From: an uncultured Muriicola sp.
GTDB taxonomy: Bacteria; Bacteroidota; Bacteroidia; Flavobacteriales; Flavobacteriaceae
DNA: 63,091 nucleotides
Reading direction: 5' to 3'
Assembly: GCF_947258935.1 (NCBI RefSeq)
Contig: NZ_CAMYKH010000003.1
Location: 1 to 63,091 of the forward strand
Below are positions 1 through 9,126 of the stretch, in pieces; position 1 is the stretch's first letter, and each line of letters starts with the position of its first letter. The position numbers and the translations under genes are program-made. The notes beneath the pieces are model-generated. The model saw only the letters and a list, made by a program, of their open reading frames with translations. It was not told where the DNA came from and did not search any database.

Positions 1-461
1 GGACAGATACAAATCCTAATGCAATTGTAGGATTAACCGAGTTTATGGGCAACACAAAGTTATCCCGAAAGATAGAATTAGATTTTAAACCTCTTTTTGG
101 TAGGTTTGAAAAGCAGACCGAACTAATTGTGTTTAACCCGCCCTGGTTACCGGCATCTCAAAAACTGGATAGTATTGATGAAGCTATTTATTACAATAAG
201 AACCTATTCTCTGATTTTTTTGCAGGGGCAAAACAACGACTTTTACCAGACGGAAAATTGCTACTCATATTCTCTAATCTGGCACAAATAACCAATGTGA
301 CCAGGGAGCATCCAATAGAAAAGGAACTTGCCCAAGGTGGCCGATTTCAATTGGAAAGATGCTTTAAAAAGAAAGTGAAGGCCGCTTCTAAAAAAACCAA
401 GCGCGATCTGCATTGGCGTTCTTCTGAAGAGGTAGAGCTTTGGGTACTGACCAACAAGTAA
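1..461 (+). CDS. Class I SAM-dependent methyltransferase, 5' end outside window
   Basis: The reading frame is already open at base 3 and runs to the TAA ending at 461, so the N-terminus lies outside the window. The first in-window residues (D-T-N-P-N-A-I) resemble the end of motif II of class I methyltransferases, and about 35 residues later comes N-P-P-W, the motif IV form seen in enzymes that methylate planar amino or amide nitrogens (HemK/PrmC, N6-adenine enzymes). The SAM-binding glycine loop must lie upstream, outside the window. An internal Met at 45 is an unlikely start because coding-like sequence precedes it. The substrate cannot be told from this fragment; the gene is convergent with the next one. 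Confidence 0.7.
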   Translation, partial: TDTNPNAIVGLTEFMGNTKLSRKIELDFKPLFGRFEKQTELIVFNPPWLPASQKLDSIDEAIYYNKNLFSDFFAGAKQRLLPDGKLLLIFSNLAQITNVTREHPIEKELAQGGRFQLERCFKKKVKAASKKTKRDLHWRSSEEVELWVLTNK

Positions 462-502
462 ATATTTATTCTACAAGAGTTTTAGATAGTCTTTTCATTA
501 TT

Positions 503-850
503 TTATTTATCGGACCATACTGCTAATTCATTCTCTGAGGGATCAATAAAATGGAATCTACGTCCGCCTGGAAAAGAAAAAATATCTTTTGTGATCTTAC
601 CACCAGCGGCTTTGATCTTACTTTTTATCAATTTTAGATCGTTGTGATATAGCACTATCAACGCGCCATTTATAATGTCATTTTCTGTTTTCTCAAAACC
701 ACCTTCAAGTCCGCTATCTGAAAAGGATATATACGTTGGGCCATAATCTGTAAAGGTCCAATCAAAGCACTTTGAATAGAATTCCTTCGTTTTTTCAAGA
801 TCTTTCGCCTTAAACTCAATGTAATTTATGTGGTTGTCTTTTAGGTCCAT
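503..850 (-). CDS. VOC-family (glyoxalase/bleomycin-resistance fold) protein
   Basis: A 115-residue single VOC module, the usual length of the one-domain form. The N-terminus (H-I-N-Y-I-E-F, then K-D-L-E-K-T-K-E-F-Y near residues 17-26) is the first beta-alpha unit, and the C-terminal G-G-R-R-F-H-F-I-D-P-S-E-N-E-L-A-V-W is the last pair of strands with the metal-ligand Glu position typical of the fold. Such proteins are small cytoplasmic enzymes or binding proteins; the substrate is not predictable from sequence. It is one of three VOC/PhnB-like proteins in the window (others at 23767 and 62174). It is convergent with the methyltransferase fragment on its left. Confidence 0.85.
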   Translation of the reverse strand: MDLKDNHINYIEFKAKDLEKTKEFYSKCFDWTFTDYGPTYISFSDSGLEGGFEKTENDIINGALIVLYHNDLKLIKSKIKAAGGKITKDIFSFPGGRRFHFIDPSENELAVWSDK

Positions 851-920
851 AGTTTGATGATTAACCGACTAGAAATAATAGGTGATCAATGTACACAAAT
901 GCTCCGGGCATATTGATTCT

Positions 921-1649
921 TTATTTTTTTACCCTGTAACTTGTTAGATAAGTCATTCCGTTAATTGTTGTCTTTTCTGTCTTAAATGTTGAATACAATT
1001 TTTGTGAAACTTTGTCGTGGAGCCCGTTGTTCCCAAAAGAATTTAGTAATAGGGTGTAGTTGTCCTTTACAGATAACACTAGATGAGCGAGATCTGATAG
1101 AGACATTTCTACCGAAACCGATGTATGTAGCTCCTTTTCAATTTGTATTTGTTTTTGATCCAAACCAGAGAAATTTGTTCGATGGTCATATTCCGATTGT
1201 GGATTAGAATCAGCATCAATTTGTAGCATTCTAAGTGCTTCCTCTAGAAACAGTTCAAAATCATAAACCACTATGCCGGAATCCCTAGTACAGACCCTTA
1301 CCGTTTCATTGAGAATTTGCTGAGATTTTGTGTAGTAAAGAGATCCCGCATATGTCACTACATCAAAAGTATCATCCGCAAATTCTAATTTTTCTCGATG
1401 CTGTAATTGGTATGCTACACCTGGGTGTGCGATAGACTTTTCTAACATGTCCTTACTTGGGTCAATACCAATTACCTTTTCGCAAAAATTCGTCAAGGCA
1501 ATTGCAGAATGCCCTGTCCCACAACCTATATCTAATCCCATTCCATATTTTCCCTGTTCTCCAAAGAATTCAGTTAGGATTTCTGAATGCAGTGAAGGTC
1601 TGTATACAGAGTAATGGTATGCGGTACTATGATCATAATCCTTTGTCAT
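921..1649 (-). CDS. Class I SAM-dependent methyltransferase (methyltransferase type 11-like)
   Basis: The SAM-binding loop is clear about 40 residues in (G-L-D-I-G-C-G-T-G-H-S), followed by an acidic end of strand 2 (V-I-G-I-D-P-S) and the F-D-V-V-T motif IV. An upstream ATG at 1709 would add 20 residues of unconserved sequence; I prefer the ATG at 1649 because M-T-K-D-Y-D-H-S-T-A-Y-H is the usual family beginning, giving about 242 residues. The protein is cytoplasmic and the acceptor is unknown. It stands alone, about 40 bp after the stop-side of the channel gene and on the same strand. Confidence 0.85.
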   Translation of the reverse strand: MTKDYDHSTAYHYSVYRPSLHSEILTEFFGEQGKYGMGLDIGCGTGHSAIALTNFCEKVIGIDPSKDMLEKSIAHPGVAYQLQHREKLEFADDTFDVVTYAGSLYYTKSQQILNETVRVCTRDSGIVVYDFELFLEEALRMLQIDADSNPQSEYDHRTNFSGLDQKQIQIEKELHTSVSVEMSLSDLAHLVLSVKDNYTLLLNSFGNNGLHDKVSQKLYSTFKTEKTTINGMTYLTSYRVKK

Positions 1650-1749
1650 GTTTTTCTGCCCCAAGGTGCTATTCGGAATTAATCTTCTACCACTTTCCAG
1701 GTACCCCATATGTGCTTACGGGACGATCTGAAGATAGTTGAATCTTTTC

Positions 1750-2832
1750 TTATTTCCCTTTAACATCATACTTCCTTTGCAATTCTCCCCAGCGTTCCTT
1801 CTGGATCTCCTTCATCAAACCAACATTGATCCGGTCAAAATCTGGATGGTTCTTTGGTAACATAAAACTTTGGTAGTGCTCTTTCAAGGTGAAGGGGAGT
1901 AGTTTCACCTTTTCATCTAAAGAAAGGCGATTAATATAATACTGCAAAATGGTCCGATCGTATAGCAGTACATCATTTTCTTTTTTGGCAAGTGCTCTTA
2001 GTGCAAGTATTGGAGAGGCATACGTTTTATGGACAGGGATATTTTCCTCCAATAAATAGGACTCTCCGGTTGTAGCTCCTACAACCGAAATATTTTTCAC
2101 CAATCTAATATCCTCGGCATTTTGTATGTCGGTTTGTAATCCACTAATAGTTAGAGTGGAAGCAATTCCTGCAGTAAAACTAGAAATAATGATCACCGCA
2201 GTAAACATCCAGATAATTGCTATCGCTTTTCCTATATTCGACTTGGGAGCTTTGTCACCATAACCCACAGTTGTCATGGTTACTGCAGACCACCATAACC
2301 CGTCGAAAAGACCTAACACGCCGGGACGAAATTGAAATTTATTGTGCCTTCTTTCAACAAGCCATAGAAAAAAACCAAAAATAAAAATGACAAAAATGAG
2401 TAACACTATGATTTCTAAAAAAGGGAGCGAGAAAATATTGCTGACAAAAACGGCCAAGGGAGAGCGGTTTAAGTAAGGGATTGCTACTCCAATACTAGAA
2501 ATAAAATAGGGCTGAGTCATATCAAACTTATTAACCCGCGAATAATTAACATCCATTGGATTAATGGTTAGATCTATATCCTGATACTCAAGTCTCTTTA
2601 AAATACCGACGAAATCAGAATATATTTCATAACGGAAAGTCAGATCGGCAGACTGGGCTATATTTTCCCATAACTCAATACTCAAACCTTCAAAACCATC
2701 ATCTTCCGTTTTTATTACAAAAGGTGGATTATGGTAAATCCCTACAACAATTGTATCTTTTTCTGCATAGGCCTGCAAATTATTACCCCAAAAGAATAAC
2801 ACGATTAATATGTGAAACCATTGATTCTTCAT
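1750..2832 (-). CDS. GluR0-like ligand-gated potassium-type channel (prokaryotic ionotropic glutamate receptor architecture)
   Basis: Residues 1-24 are a signal peptide. Residues about 26-118 form the first lobe of an SBP_bac_3 ligand-binding domain. A hydrophobic helix at about 139-159 is followed by a pore loop with the potassium filter T-V-G-Y-G-D (about 188-193) and a second helix at about 201-225. That helix ends in S-S-F-T-A-G-I-A-S-T-L-T, recalling the S-Y-T-A-N-L-A-A gating motif of glutamate receptors. The second ligand lobe follows at about 240-355. This lobe-TM1-pore-TM2-lobe order is that of Synechocystis GluR0. The 360-residue length fits. Its ATG overlaps the stop of the upstream sensor gene, so the two are probably translated together. 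The ligand is not predictable. Confidence 0.85.
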   Translation of the reverse strand: MKNQWFHILIVLFFWGNNLQAYAEKDTIVVGIYHNPPFVIKTEDDGFEGLSIELWENIAQSADLTFRYEIYSDFVGILKRLEYQDIDLTINPMDVNYSRVNKFDMTQPYFISSIGVAIPYLNRSPLAVFVSNIFSLPFLEIIVLLIFVIFIFGFFLWLVERRHNKFQFRPGVLGLFDGLWWSAVTMTTVGYGDKAPKSNIGKAIAIIWMFTAVIIISSFTAGIASTLTISGLQTDIQNAEDIRLVKNISVVGATTGESYLLEENIPVHKTYASPILALRALAKKENDVLLYDRTILQYYINRLSLDEKVKLLPFTLKEHYQSFMLPKNHPDFDRINVGLMKEIQKERWGELQRKYDVKGK

Positions 2833-5774
2833 ACCTCTTTTGTTATTTCAGCCTTAATAGAAAAGTAGATAAACTGGGCTAAAATTCTAAACATGACCAG
2901 ATCATTAGGGTCAAATTGATCTTTCTGGATACTGTAAGCACATAACACTACGGGCTGATCATTCTCTAAGTTAAAAGGAATAAACAATAAAGAACTAAAA
3001 CGGTAGGCAGCCTTTTCTGCAATGTACATTGTATGCTCCTTATGGAAGTCATTAATTAAGACTTCCTGATTGTTGGACATAGCCCAGCATGTTAAACTGG
3101 TTTTAGGGTTGAAGGATTTGCTTCTAAAGGTATAACCACTTCGTTCCTGATTGGAAAACCCCTTATGTACGATTTCATTTTTTTCCTTAAATGCAATTTC
3201 AAAAGCATTTATATCAGTAGATTGGTTAACGGCTTTACCCATCGCAGTGATGATGTCATTCCAGGATGCCTTTTTGGGAATTTCCTTGATAAAAAGTTTA
3301 AGGGTGTGGATATTCGAATTGGCACTATCCAATTCTTCTTGCTGTTCTCTAAATTCTCGAATCTTTTGATTGAGTTGTGCTTCCTTTATCGCCAACTTTT
3401 CATTGGAGTATTTCAAAACTTGTTGCAATCTGCTGAAGCGTTGTTTTACATAGAATCTAAAGTAATATGATATAAATAAGATCAACAGACCAAGCGAACC
3501 ATAAATGAACCAGGTTTGCAAATAAAAGGGCAGAAATACATTTAACTCAATTTCCAAAGGGGTACTCCATTGGTAGCCTCCAGCTTGTCTAGCTCGTAAT
3601 TCCAGGTAGTAATCACCTGTTTCAACCTGGGGTAATCCTAGTACATTGTTATTTCCGTTAGATTGCCAGGGCCGTTCTTCCAATATGATCTGTCTATCTT
3701 CTTTGGGAACTAGTCTGTATTGGTATTGAACATTTTTAGCCGGAAAGGATAAATTTGTAATGTGCAAGTTGAGCTCATCACCTTTTTTTATTTTTAAAAC
3801 ATCCTTGAAGCCCTTGGTAAATTCACTTTGATCGATCATAATTTTCCTTATCCTAGGCGAATTGGAATATGGAAGGGTTGCCGCAGAACTACGTGAGTAT
3901 ACCAGGCCTTCTGCTGTGCCAGCCCAAAGGCGTCCCTGAGCATCTGTAGTGATACATCGGTAAGCACTAATGACGGCAGGTAATCCTTCTGTCTCCCCTA
4001 AAACGGTGGAGGTATTTTGTTGGTGAAAAACCAGTCCTTTAGTGGCCGTGGAGATCCAAATATTATTATTGGAGTAGTGCGTTACTCCCCTTACCTCTTC
4101 CTGTCCTAAAATATCATTTTGGATCAGTGTAATTTTTTCAGCATCGTATCGGAGCAAGCCATCTGTAGTTGCTAACCATACGATACCGCGATCGTCAATG
4201 GTCAAATCATGGGCTTCAAAATTGAGCATGGCTGTAAAAGGAAGGGCAGGGCTAAGGTTCACAAATTGATCTTGCTCCGGATCAAATCGATACAAGTAAC
4301 TTTTTTCGCCGATACCAACGGCATATATTTCACCTCGGGCACTTTCTTTTATCGCCAGAACCCTGCTGGAAAAACCTTTCGTCTCATCGTAATACTTAAT
4401 TTCCCCTTTTGCATTGATTTTTGCGATGCCGATAATGGGTTTATTCAAAGGGGCCTGGCAAAACCAAAGGTTCCCTTTACTGTCCGGGTAAAGATTGAAA
4501 ATGGCCTCTCCCCGGTCATGGAAATCATCGTATCGTTTAATTATCTTGTTATTGGTATATTTTAATAATTCAACTGTTGGGGTAGATGTGGTAACCCATA
4601 GGAACCCGGCCTTGTCTTGAGCAACCGCATTTGCTTGTAATTTGTTATAAACAGGCTCGGCAGTGAATTCATCTTCCTGGGGAGAGATTTCATATAAATA
4701 GTTAATGGGTGCCCAGGCTTTCCCATCATTTCCCATAGCTATACTGATAGGGTTATTTAAGGGTAAATTTTTCACGGTTTTGAAAAAGCGTTGCTGGAGC
4801 AGCCAAAGTCCGGTATCTGAACCAACCCAAAGTTTATCATTATTACTTTTACTATCCTTAGTTACATAAATTTCATAGATATGTCCAAAATCTAATTCTT
4901 CCACCCTGTGAGCTTCATTGGCTCCATATATAGTTTGAGGAGTATCGTTTACATCAGACACTATAAATAACTTTCCTTTCCTGGTCCCGATGATGTATTG
5001 ATCATTTTGATCTGCATACATCGCAGTAATCTGGTCATTATCTAGCGCAATAGTTTTGAGTGGTTGGAGCTTGTCATCCTGAATTGTATAGACGTGAAGT
5101 GCATCGCTACCCACCAAAAGCTGATCCTTGTGAATTAATAGGGATATCCCATTTTTTATATTCAGCTTTTTTTCAAAAGTATCAGTGGCCTTGTCAAAGT
5201 AGAATAATCCATCTAATGGACTCAACACCCAAATGCCGCCATTTGGATCGTTATAAATGGCAAGCTTTTCTGCTTTATCCGTTTTGGAAAATCGATAGTT
5301 TTTAAAATCTCCTTGTTGCAACCTCCCAATGCTGTGATTGGATTGAGCCAGCCATATGTCTTGATCTTTACCCGGCGTAAAATCATTAGGATAAAAAGGA
5401 AGCTCCTTTGTTTCAATTATTGTGCCCTCCAATAATGGAATTACCTTGGGCTGGTTAAGCAAATTGTTAATTTGATAGATGCCCATATCATTAACAAACA
5501 GCAAATTATCTCCACGTTCATGGATCTGATGAATGAATTGGCTTTTGGTATGCATGCTAAAAACGTCAAATTGGATTCCATCAAATCGATACAAACCGTT
5601 ATGACTGCCAATCCATATAAAACCCTCCTGATCCTGAAGTACTGAGGATACCTGGTCAAAAGGGGCTCCGGACTCAGAATTGTATTGAACATAGCTATAC
5701 TGTTGCGCAGAAATATGAATAGAAATGCCACACAAATAAAGGCAGAGAAGTAATTTGATCAATTTATACAACAT
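2829..5774 (-). CDS. Two-component-propeller sensor protein with Y_Y_Y domain, one TM helix and a cytoplasmic GAF-like tail (no kinase)
   Basis: A 981-residue protein with a signal peptide (about 1-23). A long run of Reg_prop-type propeller blades follows, recognisable by repeated G-x-I-W-I-G/G-L-x-R-Y-D motifs (for example D-Q-E-G-F-I-W-I-G-S-H-N-G-L-Y-R near 47-62). A Y_Y_Y immunoglobulin-like domain ends near 748, a TM helix spans about 757-776, a coiled coil about 780-830, and a GAF-like domain about 835-975. Related Bacteroidota hybrid sensors continue into a histidine kinase or a LuxR/AraC DNA-binding domain. Here no H-box, N-box, receiver or helix-turn-helix is visible, so the output must be protein contact or the adjoining channel. 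The stop overlaps the ATG of the channel gene by four bases. Confidence 0.85.
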   Translation of the reverse strand: MLYKLIKLLLCLYLCGISIHISAQQYSYVQYNSESGAPFDQVSSVLQDQEGFIWIGSHNGLYRFDGIQFDVFSMHTKSQFIHQIHERGDNLLFVNDMGIYQINNLLNQPKVIPLLEGTIIETKELPFYPNDFTPGKDQDIWLAQSNHSIGRLQQGDFKNYRFSKTDKAEKLAIYNDPNGGIWVLSPLDGLFYFDKATDTFEKKLNIKNGISLLIHKDQLLVGSDALHVYTIQDDKLQPLKTIALDNDQITAMYADQNDQYIIGTRKGKLFIVSDVNDTPQTIYGANEAHRVEELDFGHIYEIYVTKDSKSNNDKLWVGSDTGLWLLQQRFFKTVKNLPLNNPISIAMGNDGKAWAPINYLYEISPQEDEFTAEPVYNKLQANAVAQDKAGFLWVTTSTPTVELLKYTNNKIIKRYDDFHDRGEAIFNLYPDSKGNLWFCQAPLNKPIIGIAKINAKGEIKYYDETKGFSSRVLAIKESARGEIYAVGIGEKSYLYRFDPEQDQFVNLSPALPFTAMLNFEAHDLTIDDRGIVWLATTDGLLRYDAEKITLIQNDILGQEEVRGVTHYSNNNIWISTATKGLVFHQQNTSTVLGETEGLPAVISAYRCITTDAQGRLWAGTAEGLVYSRSSAATLPYSNSPRIRKIMIDQSEFTKGFKDVLKIKKGDELNLHITNLSFPAKNVQYQYRLVPKEDRQIILEERPWQSNGNNNVLGLPQVETGDYYLELRARQAGGYQWSTPLEIELNVFLPFYLQTWFIYGSLGLLILFISYYFRFYVKQRFSRLQQVLKYSNEKLAIKEAQLNQKIREFREQQEELDSANSNIHTLKLFIKEIPKKASWNDIITAMGKAVNQSTDINAFEIAFKEKNEIVHKGFSNQERSGYTFRSKSFNPKTSLTCWAMSNNQEVLINDFHKEHTMYIAEKAAYRFSSLLFIPFNLENDQPVVLCAYSIQKDQFDPNDLVMFRILAQFIYFSIKAEITKEV

Positions 5775-5911
5775 CTGAGACTAATATAGAAAAATAATCA
5801 GTCGATCTCAGCATACGATCTGAGACCAATGTGTCATTTTATCAACCTGTGTCCAAATGAGTTATAGCTGTTGCAGTAAACCTATTTATACAAATCAAAA
5901 CAATTGCATTG
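5775..5911. other. Intergenic spacer with possible decayed recombination half-site
   Basis: This 137-bp gap separates the sensor gene from the first array-like gene. Near 5862-5876 it holds TATAGCTGTTGCAG, which resembles the right-hand end of the attC-like sites further right (TATAGCCGTTGTT). No matching left arm is visible. I treat it as a possible remnant marking the left limit of the cassette region. Confidence 0.2.
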
Positions 5912-6421
5912 TTATTTGATCCTTTTTGATTGTGTAGAGAAGGATAATCCTTGCTGCCCCTTAGTTGAACTCATAATTCCTTCGAACAAAGGCACTGGAG
6001 AGTTTTTTGGAGTCTTCCATTCAATTAAGAAATTGGATCCTGTTCCGCCTTCAACATCAACTTCGTCTATTATTATTTCCGTTGTTTCCATTGGAGCCAT
6101 ATATATTGGTTGATTAAAGTATGTACGTACAAGCTTTCCGTGAGTATCAAAATATTCTGCTTTAAGCAGGTAAATAGTATCCAGATCGCTTGTATTACGC
6201 ATACTTACCATGGCGGTCAGATTATGTGTTCTATGTTCAGAATTGCTATAGATCTGCGAATAGATAGAAAGATATGATTTTCCATATTCGAGGGAATCCT
6301 TTGAACTAATATCTACCTGTCTTTTAGTCCAATTTTCGGGGTTTGTAGAACTAATTTCCTTTTGCTCATTACACCCAAAAATCAAAATAGTAATTAATAA
6401 AATTAGCGTATATTTTTTCAT
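5912..6421 (-). CDS. DUF3124 lipoprotein
   Basis: A 169-residue protein with a lipoprotein signal: a hydrophobic stretch, then I-F-G-C with Cys17 as the lipidation site. The body carries features I associate with DUF3124: S-M-R-N-T-S near the first strands, a Y-F-D-T-H-G-K-L-V-R turn, then G-G-T-G-S-N-F-L-I-E-W and a C-terminal I-M-S-S-T-K-G-Q-Q-G-L-S-F. The fold is a probable extracytoplasmic beta-sandwich of unknown function. It stands alone between poorly preserved attC-like remnants and could be the leftmost old cassette gene. Confidence 0.75.
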   Translation of the reverse strand: MKKYTLILLITILIFGCNEQKEISSTNPENWTKRQVDISSKDSLEYGKSYLSIYSQIYSNSEHRTHNLTAMVSMRNTSDLDTIYLLKAEYFDTHGKLVRTYFNQPIYMAPMETTEIIIDEVDVEGGTGSNFLIEWKTPKNSPVPLFEGIMSSTKGQQGLSFSTQSKRIK

Positions 6422-6439
6422 TTCTTTATTTCAATTGAC

Positions 6440-6590
6440 ATTCAAGGTTTGTGTATAGTTTGGTGCGTGGTACTAAAGATAGCAAAAGGGACGAACCAAT
6501 TATACAGCAGCATGGATTTTCTGAAAGGAAAATAAGACGAATTGAATTCTACACATTGTTTGCTCTTGTGATAGCTCTATGATGGGTACT
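6440..6590. other. Degenerate attC-like remnant
   Basis: The stretch GGTTTGTGTATAGTTTG at about 6447 resembles the left arm of the attC-like sites (CGGTCTTGTATA). ACACATTGTTTGCTC at about 6551 resembles their right end (TATACATTGTTAGC). Arms pair poorly and no complementary cassette partner is found, so this is at most a decayed site. Confidence 0.25.
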
Positions 6591-6591
6591 A

Positions 6592-7086
6592 CTAATTACT
6601 GAGATTTGAATTCTTTGTTCTAAAATACCACAAGTAATTTAAATCATCATTTTTCAAAATAAAATAAATAGCCACTGATGTTATTATGGTAGCTGGAAAA
6701 CCCGATCCGATCCCAAGTGGTGTAATTGCCAAGAAAAAAACAACAGCGCCAAAACATGCAAGACGAAATACCCAACCTTTTAGCAACATGCCAATCGCAA
6801 TTAATCCCTGTCCGAATGCGATAAGCTTAACCATAGTGGTAATGTGTGACTTAAACCATCCATTTATAAAATCAGCGTATAGATCAAAGGGAGAAAAAAC
6901 TGCATATTCTAAATATTCATTCGGATTATTCTGAGCTGTAGTATAGTTTATCCAGAACGCCCAAAAGAACAATAGAGAAAAAAGCAATCGTGCTAATTTT
7001 GGTTTTTGAATAGCGCTAATTAAAAATAGAATAGCAAGGCTATTAGATATTAACCATGGGGTTAAGTATTCTTTTAAAAGTTCCAT
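6592..7086 (-). CDS. Small integral membrane protein, unknown function
   Basis: A 164-residue protein with about four or five hydrophobic helices: residues 10-26, 31-47, about 87-103 and two between 108 and 145. A conserved-looking P-L-G-I-G-S-G-F-P-A-T turn lies near 122-132, followed by a helix. The layout recalls small DoxX-like membrane proteins, but no diagnostic motif is present and I do not assign a family. It lies 24 bp beyond the next gene on the same strand, with no visible attC-like site between them. Confidence 0.6.
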   Translation of the reverse strand: MELLKEYLTPWLISNSLAILFLISAIQKPKLARLLFSLLFFWAFWINYTTAQNNPNEYLEYAVFSPFDLYADFINGWFKSHITTMVKLIAFGQGLIAIGMLLKGWVFRLACFGAVVFFLAITPLGIGSGFPATIITSVAIYFILKNDDLNYLWYFRTKNSNLSN

Positions 7087-7110
7087 CTATTTTATTTAGA
7101 AAATCATAAA

Positions 7111-7953
7111 TTACGATTTAGCCAGCGTTTCAATCAGTTTACCACAACCACCATTTTTAATAAATTTTGTATGCTCATCTATGCTCTCAAAATGCTCACC
7201 TGTTATATCAGAACATAATATTTTTGAATTCGTTGCTTGATAGAATATGTTTAGTGTTTTTTTTGAATATGGGTTTTTCAAAGGTGATTTCTTTAATTCT
7301 TCTCTACACCAAATAAGAGATTTCATCCAAATGGCTGCACTCAATGCACCACATGCTGCACCACTTAAACCAAGTCCGCCAGCGAAACCTGCAACCATAA
7401 TCATTTCTTCATCACTTGCGCCCATTTTTCTAGCAACTTCTGTGGCACAACTCATACATTCATTAGCTGATAAAATTTCTTTGTTTGACACCCCTTCAAT
7501 TGCTGATTTTACTGCTTCTGGTGCCCATTGCTCAGCAAGGTTAAAACAGTGTAAGAATCTGCCGGAGAAAAAATACTTAGCCATACTCAATTTATTTGAA
7601 AAGTCACAATGAGTAATATCGCTGCAATTAATTGTGTTTTCTCTTTTTGAAAATGATGTCATTATTTTTTGTGTGGCATTAACGGCAACAGCAATTGCTT
7701 TATTTTGATCTTCGCATGTTCTGTATGCTTCTGCACCTACTGCTAAAGAAGCTCCCCAAAGCATTCCACATTGATGGCCTTTCTGCATTATTCCTCCTGC
7801 CAATGAATCAGCAGCACGTTCTTCCAGTTCTTTTTGATGACCAAATTCTCGGTTTAAAATATAGAAAAAGGTACGAGAGCATGTCCCCAACTTCCTAAAC
7901 ACTTTTTTTCCGTCTTTAGGACCATCGTTAATATTATATACAGCAGGATCCAT
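7111..7953 (-). CDS. C_GCAxxG_C_C-family protein (cysteine-rich putative redox protein)
   Basis: A 280-residue protein with two copies of the characteristic module. The first has H-Q-C-G-M-L-W-G-A near residues 59-67. The second has S-G-A-A-C-G-A-L-S-A-A near 200-210, matching the glycine-cysteine-alanine signature, followed by a downstream W-C and a C-terminal C-S-D-I-T-G...G-G-C-G-K. Family members typically have one such module of about 130-150 residues; the doubled form is longer. It is cytoplasmic with no signal peptide, and its function is unknown, with the cysteine pattern suggesting redox or metal binding. An attC-like half-site lies upstream at 8041. Confidence 0.75.
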   Translation of the reverse strand: MDPAVYNINDGPKDGKKVFRKLGTCSRTFFYILNREFGHQKELEERAADSLAGGIMQKGHQCGMLWGASLAVGAEAYRTCEDQNKAIAVAVNATQKIMTSFSKRENTINCSDITHCDFSNKLSMAKYFFSGRFLHCFNLAEQWAPEAVKSAIEGVSNKEILSANECMSCATEVARKMGASDEEMIMVAGFAGGLGLSGAACGALSAAIWMKSLIWCREELKKSPLKNPYSKKTLNIFYQATNSKILCSDITGEHFESIDEHTKFIKNGGCGKLIETLAKS

Positions 7954-8040
7954 TTGAATGTATTGTGATTTATATCAAGTAAGATATATAGGATTCATAC
8001 GTAATCCTATGACATTCATCAGTTTACAGAGATGGGTTAA

Positions 8041-8140
8041 GTGGCCAACGGTCTTGTATCGGCAAAGTAGCGTGCAGATTAGTGCGATCTTATTTGGAAA
8101 TATAAATGTATAAAAAAACGTAAGTTTTAGTTGCCTGTGC
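8041..8140 (-). other. Possible attC-like site W (partly decayed)
   Basis: The left half GTGGCCAACGGTCTTGTATC is nearly identical to the left halves of the well-preserved sites at 17599 and 19965. The right half at 8130 (GTTGCCTGTGC) is weaker and the stem between them does not pair well. I could not find complementary partner half-sites for the neighbouring cassettes. Confidence 0.4.
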
Positions 8141-8164
8141 TTGGGGAGTTATTTTATTATAAAT

Positions 8165-8458
8165 TCATTTTTTAACGTATTCAATTAATTCTAAAACTAT
8201 AAAGTCAACTAAAACAATTACGGCAATTATCAATACCCAATGCCACCATTTTAATTTAATATTCTTTGCAATCTTAATCTCAATAAATGTCCAGAGAGCA
8301 AAATAAATATACCAGATCCACCACGTACTGACCTCATAAAAGAGAAGTAAAGCCATTCCAATTGTAAATACAATCATTACAAAAACGAAGCGCTTAATTT
8401 CTTTTTTTTGCATTTCATCAGGACCTGTATTCCTGGTTTCTGTTTTGCTGCTTCCCAT
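8165..8458 (-). CDS. Small three-helix membrane protein, unknown function
   Basis: A 97-residue protein with a charged N-terminus (about residues 1-22). Hydrophobic helices follow at about 24-41, 46-60 and 73-90, the last two separated by a short basic loop. No family was recognised. It lies three bases from the stop-side of the next membrane gene, so the two probably form a pair of co-expressed small membrane proteins, unlike most genes in this region, which stand singly. Confidence 0.6.
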   Translation of the reverse strand: MGSSKTETRNTGPDEMQKKEIKRFVFVMIVFTIGMALLLFYEVSTWWIWYIYFALWTFIEIKIAKNIKLKWWHWVLIIAVIVLVDFIVLELIEYVKK

Positions 8459-8461
8459 AGT

Positions 8462-8857
8462 TTATTTCTGCTCCAATTCTTTGTTCCTTGTAAAGGCATA
8501 AATAAGAAAGCCTCCAAATGCAATTGCAAGCAGACCACTTAAAGGAGCAAAGGGTACGACTTCAGGAATAAGTGAGGAAATAAAGTGTTTAAAATTCTCT
8601 TGACCAATGAAAATTAAAATAATGGCAGCCAGAATGAACAGGTAACCAAAAAATTTAATTACGCCTGTATATCTTGATTCATTTGCAGCCACGATAAATA
8701 AAATACCAAAAACTAATCTCACCACTATAGCAGTTATATATAGCGAGGTGTTTTCCATATTATTTTCTATCCAACTTATAATGATCTCTGGCTTAATTAG
8801 CAATGATATACCTAAAAGAAGCATTAGTATTCCAAATAATTTGACAGCTAATTTCAT
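8462..8857 (-). CDS. Four-helix membrane protein, unknown function
   Basis: A 131-residue protein with hydrophobic segments at about 5-22, 41-59, 66-84 and 105-122. The first segment acts as a signal anchor and the C-terminus is charged (R-N-K-E-L-E-Q-K). No catalytic motif or known family was recognised. Its stop lies three bases upstream of the start of the next membrane gene, suggesting translational coupling. Downstream and upstream flanks contain only decayed attC-like sequence. Confidence 0.6.
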   Translation of the reverse strand: MKLAVKLFGILMLLLGISLLIKPEIIISWIENNMENTSLYITAIVVRLVFGILFIVAANESRYTGVIKFFGYLFILAAIILIFIGQENFKHFISSLIPEVVPFAPLSGLLAIAFGGFLIYAFTRNKELEQK

Positions 8858-9126
8858 GATAGGAATTATTATAAATTGGTTTATTTTTTATGACCACCAA
8901 GGTGTTTGTGTATAATTTGCTATACAAGTTCGCAACCATTGTGTGTTGCCTACGGTATAAGTTAGTAAAAAGGAACTGTATTTAGGAAATAAGACAGGAT
9001 TTCCATGACACACTTCAATCACTTTCTGGCAATAAATTATCCATAGAATTGCAAGTAGTGATTTATCCGAGTTTGAATTATTCGGCTCAATATCTTGTCA
9101 ATTTTCAATAGTAAAGTGAAGCAATA
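8858..9126. other. Intergenic region with decayed attC-like arms
   Basis: TTTGTGTATA at about 8905 and TATACAAGT at about 8922 form a short inverted repeat resembling the L arms of an attC site. It is followed by CAACCATTGTGTGTTGCC (about 8934-8951), resembling a right half-site and then a second left half. The rest of the spacer holds nothing recognisable. Interpreted as remnants only. Confidence 0.3.
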
